Source: Mixophyes australis (Eukaryota > Chordata > Amphibia > Anura > Limnodynastidae). Taken from it: a stretch of DNA of 64,000 nucleotides. The first letter of the stretch is position 1, and every line of letters begins with the position of its first letter. Made by a program: the position numbers and the translations under genes. The DNA lies in the NCBI GenBank assembly GCA_036250195.1, contig JAVHZZ010000003.1:336967875-337031874 (forward strand), given 5' to 3'. The notes beneath the pieces are model-generated. The model did not search any database. It had not been told where the DNA came from and saw only the letters and a list, made by a program, of their open reading frames with translations. This document shows positions 36,679 through 47,645 of this stretch, piece by piece.

Positions 36679-36958
36679 CATACTTGCCAACTCTTCCGGA
36701 ATGTCCGGGAGACTCCCGAAATTCGAGTCGGTCTGACGGACTCCCGGGAGAGCAGGCAAGTCTTCTGCATCCCGAACCTGCCTAGCCTAAATGACACGAT
36801 ACACGGAGAATCGCGTCATTTTGGCCCTGCTCCCACGACAAAACGGCATTTCCGTCGTGGGGCGGGACCAAAATGACGTTTCTGGCCGTGCCCCGTCCCC
36901 TCCCCCCTCTAGTCACGCCCCTCTCCCGGAATACACTTGCCGAAAGTTGGCAAGTATG
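36679..36958. mobile_element. hAT MITE (CATACTTGCCAAC family)
   Basis: CATACTTGCCAACTCTTCCG mirrors CGAAAGTTGGCAAGTATG. The 8-bp flanks CGATAGAA and TGATAGAA match at 7 of 8. The interior holds a further hairpin, CCCACGAC with GTCGTGGG (about 36832-36863). Confidence 0.9.
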
Positions 36959-37810
36959 TGATAGAAGGACACAAAAGTCAAACTTTTGTGTCCACCGCTG
37001 ATTCCACAGCTGCTTTGCCTTAACTACTGATGAACTGCTGCCCACCATTGTGTAACTACAAGTTGCAGCATGCACCAGCAGTCATTGACTAACTGGCCAT
37101 GCTGGTGCTTATTACATCACAAGCTCTGGCCTGCCCTTACAGTTGATGGCTGCCAGTGCATACTGGAACATGGAGTTCCATAAGTAAGTACTTTAAATAT
37201 TGCCCCCTTCTGGAAACATTAAGTTGTCACATCTGGAAAAAAATATTATTGTCCCACTGGAAATAAAAGAGTATGCCACTATGATATAATTAAATATAAA
37301 AATGTTTCCTTACATATAATCACTAATGAAATTTGGTCCACTAATTTATTCATAAAATAATTATTTGGCCCCCTGTAAGATAATTAATAATAATTTTTGC
37401 CCCTCTAAACAAGAAATCATGGTTACCCTCATTTGTATTATGCCTTCTGTTATGTTAACATTGGCCTGCAGTGGAAAGGTGGCTGCTAATCTCGTCTATC
37501 TAAATCAGCGTGTTGATTCTGGCGACTTTCATAGCAATCTCGGGCGAGTTTGCAAAATCGCCGCTTCATACATGTGGCGACTTGTATTCTTAGAATGGCC
37601 AAAAGTAGGGATGGCGATTTGTAGCGAGTTGATTTTGGTTACATCACTTTAGATCTGATTTACTATCAACTCACACTTTTATACATCAGCGGGTTCAACC
37701 TCGCCCAAGAAAATTGCTGAAAAAAGCAAAATCACTGCTTCATACATTTTGCCCCAGGACACAGTCATTCAGTGTCAGGATATGGGGTTTTATGGGTTTT
37801 TTAATTATAC
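36959..37810. other. Unassigned, with possible old repeat fragments
   Basis: CTACAAGTTGCAGCATGCAC at about 37057 is a form common in frog repeats. At 37530-37745 the phrase AATCGCCGCTTCATACAT recurs as AATCACTGCTTCATACAT, suggesting an old transposon. Boundaries are not resolved. Confidence 0.35.
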
Positions 37811-37906
37811 TTGATTACAAAGACAGAAGAATTTCCCACTGGATTACAAACATAGAAGGATTTCCCATTGGATTACAAAGGTAGAAGGATTTCCCATTGC
37901 ATTACA
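37811..37906 (+). repeat. Tandem repeat, 29-bp unit, about 3 copies
   Basis: GATTACAAAGACAGAAGAAT followed by TTCCCACTG is repeated with minor changes. Confidence 0.85.
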
Positions 37907-38197
37907 GCAGACCCAGAACAAAGAAAGAAAATTTCATGTTATAATAAACTGGTGAACGAGGCTTTGGGGTGTGTGTTATACATATAAACATGGAGCTCTA
38001 TTTATCACATGGCGAAAAGCCCAATTGTTAGTGAAAACGGGAGAATCCTTCATTGCTTATTTTCTGTCGTGGCAACTAAGTATCACTCAGCTGCCAAGGG
38101 GATAACATAATGTTAAATTGTGGTAATAAGGATTTCTTTAATGTCACAATAAGTGGCAATAATAAATTACATTTTTCGCTGCAATAAACATAATGGG

Positions 38198-38300
38198 CCC
38201 GAGTCACTAAGGCACGCATACTGAGCGCATACTGAGCGCATCGGGCGTTTGCTTTAAACCGCACGTACTCCTGAAGTCAACAAGGATCGGATCTAAAGAT
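38198..38300. mobile_element. Transposon end fragment (GGGCCCGAGTCACTAAGG)
   Basis: The terminus resembles the GGGCCTGATTCATTAAGG end at 26164. It is followed by a short tandem CATACTGAGCG. No matching right end was found nearby. Confidence 0.45.
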
Positions 38301-38877
38301 ACGTGTGGTGATGACTACAGGTGTAAGTTTGCTCTGCTGTACTATACCAGACACTGCAGGATACGTACAATACCTTGTGGAATATAAAATCTCAAGAAAC
38401 GCACAGAAAAAAATATTATTATGCAATTATTATTATCTGTCAATAATATTCTTTTTTTATTTTTTTTCCCCCCTTGGAAAAACATTTATTAAGCTGTCCT
38501 TAATGTCTACTGAACATAAAATACATTTTTACAGTTGCACTTGATTGCAAACACATGTTTTTACATACATACTAAGCCATCAGCACCAGTATTCAGAACT
38601 TAAACTAGCCGCCCGTTGGAGTAAGAGGTACAGCAGAAAACCAGCCTACTTCTGACTGCGCCTGAGTTTGACTTGGACGTGGCTGCACTGGAACCTTACT
38701 GTATATTGCCTATGTGAATCTGCCCATTCCCACCCTGTTCACTCCCCTATATTGTAGGCTGTAGTAAGTGTTGTTTTTGCGCAAACTGTTTTGGACGTGG
38801 CTGCGTTCTGTTGCGTATTATCTAGTTCTGAGTATGCGCAGAGTGATTTTTGCGAATGATATTCACAAAACCGGCAG

Positions 38878-39543
38878 AGGCTGGAGGAGGGAGCGTGCTG
38901 TTTATCTGCTCTCTCCCCATAGAGGCTCCAGCCCTATTCAGATCTGAGCCAGTAGACTCTGGAGGAGGGAGCGTGCTGTTTATCTGCTCTCCCTGTAGAG
39001 GCTCCAGCCCGGTTCAGATCTGAGCCGGTAGACTCTGGAGGAGGGAGCGTGATGTTTATCTGCTCTCCCTGTAGAGGCTCCAGCCCTGTTCAGATCTGAG
39101 CCGGTAGTCTCTGGAGGAGGGAGCGTGCTGTTTATCTGCTCTCCCTATAGAGGCTCCAGCCCAGTTCAGATCTGAGCGGGCAGTCTCTGGAGGAGGGAGC
39201 GTGCTGTTTATCTGCTCTCCCTATAGAGGCTCCAGCCCTGTTCTGATCTGAGCCGGTAGTCTCTGGAGGAGGGAGCATGCTGTTTATCTGCTCTCCCTAT
39301 AGAGGCTCCAGCCCTGTTCTGATCTGAGCCGGTAGTCTCTGGAGGAGGGAACGTGCAGTTTATCTGCTCTCCCTATAGAGGCTCCAGCCCGGTTCAGTTC
39401 TGAGTCGGTAGTCTCTGGAGGAGGGAACGTGCAGTTTATCTGCTCTCCCTATAGAGGCTCCAGCCCGGTTCAGTTCTGAGTCGGTAGTCTCTGGAGGAGG
39501 GAGCATGCTGTTTATCTGCTCTCCCTATAAAGGCTCCAGCCCT
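38878..39543. repeat. Minisatellite, 76-bp unit, about 8-9 copies
   Basis: The unit opens CTCTGGAGGAGGGAGCGTGC and contains GAGGCTCCAGCCC. Starts at 38957 and 39033 give a period of 76. Each unit can fold on itself (CTGGAG...CTCCAG, GGGAG...CTCCC). The 114-codon minus-strand frame at 39436-39780 is only partly in the array and is not a gene. Confidence 0.95.
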
Positions 39544-41069
39544 GCACTGTCTGCAGGGCTGGGGCTGGGAAAGGTGGACCCCACAGTGTGTATGTTCCTT
39601 GATACACTGTGACCGGCATAGATGGCCGAGCCTTGAATGGGCTATAAAAAATGAAGTGCAAAAGCTGGGCGCATTCAGAAACCCATGAGAACGCAGATCA
39701 CTCCTGCCAAAAAACCTGCACTGAAATTTTTTTTTTAATAAACTAATTACTTTCTCAGTGGTCTCTACTATTAACGTCATCCTTAGATAGCTTTAACGAA
39801 ACAGGTTTAAACTTGTGTAATGAATAAAGCTGACAAATAAATTGTCTAAGTTACAGTAGGGGTTCATGCACACAGCTTTAAAAAAAATATACAAACATTA
39901 AAAGTTACTACGCTTTTTCGGTTTCATTGATCTATTTGTGGCTACTTTCTGTGGTTTTCAGGTTTTTTTGATTTGTTTTCTAATTAGTTCCCAAGAATCC
40001 ACATTGGGTGAGTCTTCAAAACTCAGGGAGAAGAGACAAGAAAAACAAAAAACGCATGGATGGGTTTTTGCCTTCAAAGGAAATAATGAACAAAAATACC
40101 AATTTACGAGATAAAGCAAGTGCATTACTACTGTATCAATAGAGATGGATTGGGACCTGCGCTTCCTTAGGGTGTGTATGGACGATGGGCTGCCTCAAGA
40201 TAAAAGAGAGGGATAGGCTCACACCCTCAAAATGACATACAGAGAAGGTATTAAACAATCTCGTGGCGCCAAAATAACAAACAATGAAGATGTAGGAAAA
40301 CCACTTTAATGGTGCAAGTCGGTACAGTATCGGTATTAATTTCAAACTATGGTTCAATAAAAATAAACAATAAATTGCTGAACCTGTTTGATATCAGTAG
40401 TCATAAATCAATAATGTTGCTACTCAGGCCAAACCCATGTGTGGACTCTGGAGGTAAAGAGTTCGATCACCACAAAGGATATGGATGAGGGTCGTAATCT
40501 TTGATTTCAATCCAGCAATAGACAACGCCAATATAAAACAATTGTTCTGTATCAAAATATCAACGTAAGGTTCAATACATAAAGTTACGATGGGTAGATG
40601 TATACCTGTAAAGTGGCATATGTCATAGATGAACCAAAACATATGTATCAATATGTGAGCTCCAATATTGGAGAGTCCAATTGCATTACTACTGTACCCT
40701 AAAAGAGAAGTCCAAAACCTCTTTGTTACCCTACATCACTGAAATATGAATTTCATGCAGGAGACACAAGGGAAAGGAGAACTAAGAAAAGAAAATGACT
40801 TTGTCCACACACATATGTATAGTAATACATCAGTTTTTATAAATACCGGTATAAGACCAGGGTGCTGACCTTTGAAGCCTGAATAATAGTCACTGTTTAG
40901 TGTAAACACAGGCTTGATGAATGATCACATTTGCTGTACTGTAAAGGTAATTATGCTGTTATAGAATCCTGTGAAATGTTGTATCGTTCAAACCACTGTG
41001 AACAGTACAATCTAGATGACTAAAAGCTTTGGGCAAGAGTTTCTCAATGGATCTGTCTCAGAATAAAGT
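39544..41069. other. Unassigned sequence
   Basis: The stretch at 40140-40680 (TGGACGATGGGCTGCC..., CTCGTGGCGCCAAAATAAC) has the look of an old dispersed repeat but no ends were found. No exon was recognised. Confidence 0.35.
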
Positions 41070-41087
41070 AAAGATTGGGAGAAGACC

Positions 41088-42029
41088 TTATTGGGAAGGT
41101 CGGCGACCAGATACGTGCTTAACCTTTTCGCTTTAGCTAAAGTTGCAATCGCCAGAGCATGGATGGCGGGGGAGGGGCGAGAATTTGGTGCATGGCTGGG
41201 TTTGGTAAATGCTGCAGTGGGGGACGAAAGATTTACCTATCAGTCCCATGGTGCAATGTCAAAATATTATAAGATGTGGTAAAAATGGGCGAAATCGAGG
41301 TATGTGATTAGACATTTAGAGGCATATTCAATTATTTTTTTTCCGCGTCGCAGAAAAACTATTACCGTTAATACAGTAATAGATGGCTGGATTTCACCTC
41401 GCGGCTCAGGGAGCTGCGAGCTGAAATCCAGCGAGTAAATTACCGTATTATGGTTTTTTCCGCGCACGATTACCGTAATAACGGTAAACGTGCGCGGACT
41501 GCGAGATTTTCGCCGTTTCCGACGAGAATTGAATATGATGGCCCTTGGTGTCAGACTTTGATTCAGTATAAAATAAAGAGTCGTTATGTCCTGGATGAAA
41601 TGGCAAAGTGCGCCACTTAACACAAGAATCAGTGGGTGGGACACTTCTAACCATGCTCTCTCATAGTTACATCCCCCTACCAGAGTTCAACGATTATCAC
41701 TGCTGTTAATTTTAATTGGTTCTTTACGTAAGAAGAAGTTTGGGGACCCAATCACTAATTTATTCATGCACTCACTCAGTACATAACTGTATATGCTTCA
41801 ATGTATTTTAGTTTACCCACACAAACAGCTGCTAAACAAGACCGTATGTGTTCCTTTGTAATACCTTTATGTCAGTTAAGAGAGAATATTTCAACAGCTA
41901 GAATGTACTCATGTGGTTGGTATTAATATGTGGAACTACGTCAGTTACTCTTGTATTTCCTAATTTTCTTGTATTGTTTTGTTTTATTGTTTTGTTTAAA
42001 AAAACACAATAAAAAAACATTTGATTCAA
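41088..42029 (+). mobile_element. 5'-truncated L1/Tx1-like LINE with 18-bp target duplication
   Basis: The element lies between direct repeats AAAGATTGGGAGAAGACC at 41070-41087 and 42030-42047. Its left part encodes a piece with ALAKVAIARAWM and DERFTYQS, then MSKYYKMW and a stop. This resembles the extreme C-terminus of L1/Tx1-type ORF2 proteins (AIAR-W and a late K-W; recall). The 3' end is T-rich then ACAATAAAAAAACATTTGATTC. A hairpin MITE (41319-41544) interrupts the 3' UTR. The long direct repeats and 5' truncation are typical of target-primed reverse transcription. It is inactive. Confidence 0.85.
41319..41544. mobile_element. Hairpin MITE (GGGCATATTCAATT), complete
   Basis: GAGGCATATTCAATT mirrors AATTGAATATGATGGCCC. 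The arms contain TTACCGTTAATACAGTAAT and its near complement. The centre is CGCGGCTCAGGGAGCTGCG. It is inserted in the L1-like element. The half copy at 9674-9782 is the same family. Confidence 0.85.
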
Positions 42030-42047
42030 AAAGATTGGGAGAAGACC

Positions 42048-43703
42048 GGCATTAGATCACGTTTTATTTGGCACTGACAAAAGACTAGACATCCAAAATG
42101 CGTCTGGCCAAGGTGGACCTTTCCTGTGATCAACTTCCAATTTCCAGCCAAGCGGTGAATATTGCAACCTTATACATGTGGTTTTGTTCTTGTTATATAA
42201 GTAGAGGCTAATAAATGTTGCACAAATAAAATGTGATTCTAATTGTGGACGTCTTTACTTTATGCACAGTCTTTGGATTGATTTGCTAATCAGTGGAGGC
42301 CCAACGTGGGGGACATCTGCCAAATAGGAATTAGCCAGGACTTTCTATTTCTCAATCATAAACTTTTGTCTCAGATAAACCTTTGTATAAGTCTTACTTA
42401 GGAAGTCCATGACTTCTATGCAGAAAGTACATATCACTACTATCCTTTAAGCTGAAAGCACATGGCCTTGGGTGGCCAGATATCTGGCAGATTGGCACTG
42501 GATCACTTCCGGCAACACTAGGGTCTGTTATTGGGGTGAGAAGGTGACCCCACACACTGGCTGATAGCACCCATCTTTTAAAAACCTTTACCAACATGTC
42601 TGGTAAAGATCCTATTGATTTCAAAGGGTTATTATGATTTGGGGACATAGATGTAGAGATAATGGCCCAATCACTCCGTATTGCCTGAGATACCACATTG
42701 TATATGACCAGCATTACACATCATTCATATATAACATTTCCTTACACTATTAGGTTCTGTCCGTGTCTATAAGGATAATATCAAAAAAGAGAAAATTAAA
42801 CACATCATGAGGGAGAGTTACATTCATCCCACTTGCAAAACTATAACTACCATGTATTTATGTCCACTAAATTGGCCGTGAAGATTGGTTGTTTTAGTTT
42901 AATTAATGAAGTTTATCTTCTTGTTGCCTGATTTTTTTATATAGAGATGTTTTCAATACTCTTAACAGCTATGTCATTTTATTTCTCTAACCCTTTTATT
43001 GTAGGGCAAGTATTTTTGTAGCTTTTTGTTGTTCTATTTTGTGCCTTAAGCCAATTTTTTCCTCGTTAGACCTGATAACATCTACTAATGAAATTCCACT
43101 ATTGTAATTTTCCTACACAGTCATTTGAAAAAGGAAGCTGGCAGTGAAATTATACAAGTAATTTGTCATTATCATTCTTGGCATCTAAAAATATTTTTGC
43201 ACATGCTAAAGCTAGATGAAGATTAAAAACTTCATTACAGGTCTATTAGTCTTTAAAAATAAATCATGTTTAGCTCTCACCACTCACAGATGATCAGCCA
43301 CAAAGTAAAGCGGTTATTACATGCTTAAAAAATTGACTATGTTTACATTTTTATACTATTAAAGTGATTATTGGATGACTTTAAAGAAGTGGTGAGTATC
43401 TTAAAAGCGATGTCCTCCCAAAAACACATACATATCAGTGCTCTGTACACAAGACAAGCTGCTGTCTATAGAGTGGAATTTCAACATTTTCCTACCATAT
43501 CCCAAAAAGTAGGCATGTCATGGGCATCCATAGTTGGGTAAGGGCGGCTAAATAAGATATATATTTTGGTAGACATCTGTTTTAAGGACTTGTTCACATG
43601 CAAAGTTCTGAAATGCACTGTGCATGTAGTACGGTTTGACACAGCTCACTGAAAGAAGAGAAGGCATAATCTGAAATGACCGGCACAGTCAACTCCAGCA
43701 GTG
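42048..43703. other. Unassigned sequence
   Basis: No repeat ends or exon were recognised. The 106-codon frame at 42394-42714 has no identifiable feature. Confidence 0.35.
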
Positions 43704-45186
43704 ATCATCATCATCATCATCATCATTTATTTATATAGCGCCAACATATTCCGTAGCGCTTTACAATTGGGGACAAACGTAATAAACTAATAAACAAACT
43801 GGGTAAAACAGACAAAGAGGTGAGAAGGCCCTGCTCGCAAGCTTACAATCTATGGGACAATGGGAGATTGACACATGAGGTTAAGTATACATTTTGCATC
43901 TTGGCCCAGCCAGACTGCAAAGGTAGGGTGACTCATAAGCTAAATGATCCTGTCACACAACAATGTTGGTCCGGGGGTAGTTGTCTTGTGTGAAATTGTG
44001 TAACAGGCTAAAGGTAGTGAGGTTAAGATGGTGGTTGAGGAATATTATAAGCTTGTCTGAATAGGTAGGTTTTCAGAGAACGCTTGAAAGTTTGTAGAAC
44101 AGAGGAGAGTCTTATTGTGCGAGGGAGAGAGTTCCATAGAGTGGGTGCAGCCCGAAAAAAGTCCTGTAACCGGGAATGGGAGGATGTAATGAGGGTGGAT
44201 GAGAGACGCAGATCGTTTGCAGAACGGAGTTGCCGAGTTGGGAGATATTTTGAGACAAGAGAGGAGATGTATGTTGGTGCAGCTTTGTTGATGGCCTTGT
44301 AGGTTAGTAAAAGTATTTTATATTGGATTCGGTAGAAGACAGGCAGCCAGTGTAGAGACATACAGAGTGATTTAACAGAGGAATAGCTATTTGCAAGGAA
44401 AATCAGTCTTGCCGAAGCATGCAAAATAGATTTTAGGGATTTGAGTCTGTTTTTGGGAAGACCAGTAAGGAGGGAATTGCAATAGTCAATGCGGGAGATG
44501 ATTAGTGCATGAATTAAGGTTTTAGCAGTGTCTTGTGTGAGATATGTGCGGATTCTGGAAATGTTTTTTAGATGTATGTAACATGATTTAGATATAGAGT
44601 CAATGTGGGGAACAAAGGATAGGCGTGAATCAAGGATTACACCTAGGCAGCGAGCTTGTGGGGTGGGATTTATGGTCATGTTATCAACAGAGATAGAAAT
44701 GTCAGGTATGCTCTTGTTGGCGGGTGGGAATATTATTAACTCTGTTTTAGAAAGATTAAGTTTGAGTTGGCGAGAGGACATCCAAGATGAAATGGCAGAA
44801 AGACAGTCAGTTACACGGGACAACACAGATGTCGAGATATCAGGAGAGGATAGATAGATTTGGGTATCATCCGCATAGAGATGATACTGAAAGCCAAAGG
44901 AACTTATTAGATTTCCAAGAGAAGCGGTATAGATAGAGAACAGCAGAGGACCTAGCACCGAGCCTTGTGGTACTCCAACTGATAGGGGAAGCGGAGCAGA
45001 GGTGGCTCCAGAGAAATTAACAGTGAAAGAGCGATTAGAGAGGTAAGATGAGAACCAGGATAGAACTGTGTCTTGAAGACCTAGGGATTGCAGCGTTTGT
45101 ATGAGAAGAGAGTGGTCAACGGTGTCAAATGCAGCCGAGAGATCAAGGAGAATTAAGAGAGAGTAATGGCGTGATAAGGTAACAAG
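43704..45186 (-). mobile_element. L2-clade LINE, 5'-truncated, with 3' UTR and tail
   Basis: The minus-strand element runs from a truncation inside the reverse transcriptase (about 45186) to the tail TGGCGCTATATAAATAAATG plus (ATGATG)n at 43704. Its 3' UTR includes AGCTTGCGAGCAGGGCCTTC. Beyond 45186 the L2 frame is lost at once (a stop near 45190), which marks the truncation point. This is a retrotransposition remnant, not a host gene. Confidence 0.93.
44023..45184 (-). CDS. L2 LINE reverse transcriptase, C-terminal part of ORF2
   Basis: Read from the truncation, the frame opens with [15 protein letters not shown], a core RT motif with one catalytic Asp in AAFD. It continues through [28 protein letters not shown] and [10 protein letters not shown], the YADD catalytic box. 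After that come [20 protein letters not shown] and [10 protein letters not shown], then a TAA stop at 44023-44025. These are standard L2-clade features. An automated start at 44958 is only a GTG inside GSVLGP; the true frame extends about 75 codons further upstream. No stop or frameshift interrupts roughly 387 codons, so the insertion is fairly recent. The endonuclease, ORF1 and the start of ORF2 are missing, so it cannot move by itself. Confidence 0.92.
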
Positions 45187-45345
45187 CCTTTATTTTATCA
45201 TTCCACAACTGAATGCATACCCCTAAGATTCCCACTGTTTGCTGGAAAGTCATGATTTGTACCAGTCATAATTGTAACTTTCCTGTAAATAGATAAAGAC
45301 AGGACGTAGCACAGTTTTTGTATTTAGCAATTGGACAGAATCAGG

Positions 45346-46130
45346 AATAGCACTGTACTCATCAACCTCATGGAGCCAGGAACTAGCACTGTACCTGTAC
45401 TCATCAACTGCATGGAGCCAGGAACTAGTACAATATCTGTATTCGACAACTGCATGGAGCCTGGAACTAGCACTGTACCTGTACTCATCAACTGCATGGA
45501 GCCAGGAACTAGCACTGTACCTGTACTCATCAACTGCATGGAGCCAGGAACTAGCACTGTACCTGTACTCATCAACTGCATGGAGCCAGGAACTAGTACA
45601 ATATCTGTATTCGACAACTGCATGGTGCCAGGAACTAGCACTGTACCTGTACTCATCAACTGCATGGAGCCTGGAACTAGCACTGTACCTGTACTCATCA
45701 ACTGCATGGAGCCAGGAACTAGCACTGTACCTGTACTCATCAACTGCATGGAGCCAGGGACTAGCACTGTACCTGTACTCATCAACTGCATGGAGCCAGG
45801 GACTAGCACTGTACCTGTACTCATCAACCGCACGGAGCCAGGAACTAGCACTGTACCTGTACTCATCAACTGCATGGAGCCAGGGACTAGCACTGTACCT
45901 GTACTCATCAACCGCACGGAGCCAGGAACTAGCACTGTACCTCTACTCATCAACCGCATGAAGCAAGGAACTAGCACTGTACCTGTACTCATCAACTGCA
46001 TGGAGCCAGGAACTAGCACTGTACCTGTACTCATCAACTGCATGGAGCCAGGAACTAGCACTGTACCTGTACTCATCAACTGTATGCAGCCAGGATCTAG
46101 CACAGTAACTGTATCTATGAACATGTGTCC
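45346..46130. repeat. Minisatellite, 42-bp unit, about 18-19 copies
   Basis: The unit ATCAACTGCATGGAGCCAGG then AACTAGCACTGTACCTGTACTC is 42 bp, a multiple of three with no in-frame stop on either strand in one frame. It therefore gives long frames on both strands: plus 45331-46296, 14-residue repeat around CMEPGTSTVPVLIN; minus 45324-46124, around GSMQLMSTGTVLV. Variants (CGCACGGAG, ACAATATCTGTATTCGAC) are interspersed. There is no signal peptide, splice site or flanking non-repetitive coding, so it is judged non-coding. Confidence 0.95.
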
Positions 46131-46195
46131 CCAGCTATATCTACAATTGTTCTTCCACTATCCTGTGTGTCATGTACACCCCACACCTCTTAGAT

Positions 46196-46260
46196 CAGTG
46201 GTGAGCAACCTGACACCCTTTAGGGGCCGCATGGGCAGCTCTTTGAAGCCACATGTTACC
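46196..46260. mobile_element. hAT MITE end fragment
   Basis: CAGTGGTGAGCAACCTGACA resembles the CAGTGGTGAGCAAAC end at 4871. The interior continues with GGGGCCGCATGGGCAGCTC. No partner end was found. Confidence 0.5.
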
Positions 46261-46424
46261 TTTCATCACAGTAATAAGTTAAAACAATACATTTAATCAA
46301 AGAAAGAGACACCGATCTGTAATAACATATAAGCATATCTCTTAATGTAAGATAAATAACTGTTACGAAATATAGCAAACAAATCTGACAGTAAAGAAGG
46401 AAAGAGTTGGCGGTCGCTTGTTGT

Positions 46425-46568
46425 AGACTGTAAGCTGGTTTGGGCAGGGCTATCTTTATCTTCTGTTTCATGTCATTATATGTCTTTGTTTCAGGATGCC
46501 TTCAAAGGACAGCATTGCATAATATGTCTGTGCTCTATAAATAATAGATAGTAAATAATAATAATAAA
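46425..46568 (+). repeat. Diverged LINE/SINE-like 3' end
   Basis: TAGACTGTAAGCTGGTTTGG and CTGTGCTCTATAAATAATAG followed by (AAT)n match the order of blocks at the end of this window's SINE and L2 elements, but are strongly diverged. Confidence 0.5.
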
Positions 46569-46734
46569 GGTGAAAGTGGCTCAGTTGGTACAGATCCAGG
46601 GTCCTGTCAGCTTTCTATTGTTAGACAGCTCTGTAATCATTCTATGGCTTCCAGATAAAGGGACCACTAAATATTAACAACAACTTGGTTAAATAGGAAA
46701 TGGCATCATAAATGTAGAAGTTTCCACACTAAAG

Positions 46735-47643
46735 CTAGGTACATACTGGAGGTTTCTCAGCCAATTATCGGGCCAATCACCCGATAAATGACCGCTCAGC
46801 CACATATCGCGTTAGTGTGTATAATCACACGATCAATGACAGTCGTTCCAAAGTGCCAATCGTCGTTTGGTTTGGTTGGTCGTATTGTTTAATAATCTAA
46901 TTCCAATCACCATCCGATCATGCAGTGTGAATGCCCTCACAATCATGATCTCCATAGAGTTTACAGAGACATGGTCTTTTCAGCTGATGCCGGCAATGAA
47001 CCTGGTGACTAAATGTAGAGAGCGCTATAGATGGAATAATTTCTTCGTTCTGAGACTGAAAATTCTGTTTCAGAGTCACAGAAGCTGACGAAATTTGTTG
47101 TCTAGCTATAAAAAGGCAGTTAATCAATGTGATAGGAATGAATGAAGAAATGAATACATATAGTGCTGTCATTCTCTAAACGACTATAGAACCAGATGAA
47201 GAGCATCATCATCATCACCATTTATTTATATAGGGCCACTGATTCCACAGCGCTGTACAGAGAACTCATTCACATCAGTCCCTGCCCCATTGGAGCTTAC
47301 AGTCTAAATTCCCTAATACACACACACAGACAGAGAGAAACTAGGGTCAATTTTGATAGCAGCCATATAACCTACTAGTATATTTCTTTGGAGTGTGGGA
47401 GGAAACTGGAGCACCCGGAGGAAACCCACGCAAACATGTGGAGAACATACAAACTCCACACAGCTAAGGCCATGGTCGGTAATTGAACTCATGACCCCAG
47501 TGCTGTGAGGCAGAAGTGCTAACCACTTAGCCACCATGCTGAAGGTAAATCGTGCCAGTGTGTATGCATGTCGGACCTTCAGTCGTAATGTACAATCATT
47601 GTAGATAACAGATTGGTCGGAAAAGTCTCCAGTGTGTACCTAG
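46735..47643. mobile_element. Long MITE (CTAGGTACATACTGGAG) interrupted by a SINE
   Basis: CTAGGTACATACTGGAGGTT on the left mirrors GTCTCCAGTGTGTACCTAG on the right. The left arm carries CAATTATCGGGCCAATCACC. It spans 909 bp, of which about 337 bp is a later SINE (47205-47541). No transposase is present. The superfamily was not determined because the target duplication is unclear. Confidence 0.75.
47205..47541 (-). mobile_element. tRNA-derived SINE nested in a MITE
   Basis: The minus-strand copy runs from (ATC)n and TTTATTTATATAGGGCCACT to GAGGCAGAAGTGCTAACCAC and TTAGCCACCATGCTG. All blocks are present. Confidence 0.9.
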
Positions 47644-47645
47644 TC

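Noticed and set aside
39436..39780. 114-codon minus-strand frame
   Set aside because: Starts outside and runs into the 76-bp minisatellite; the period is not a multiple of three, so there is no repeat protein.
44084..44857. Plus-strand frames over the L2 element
   Set aside because: Antisense shadows of the reverse-transcriptase frame.
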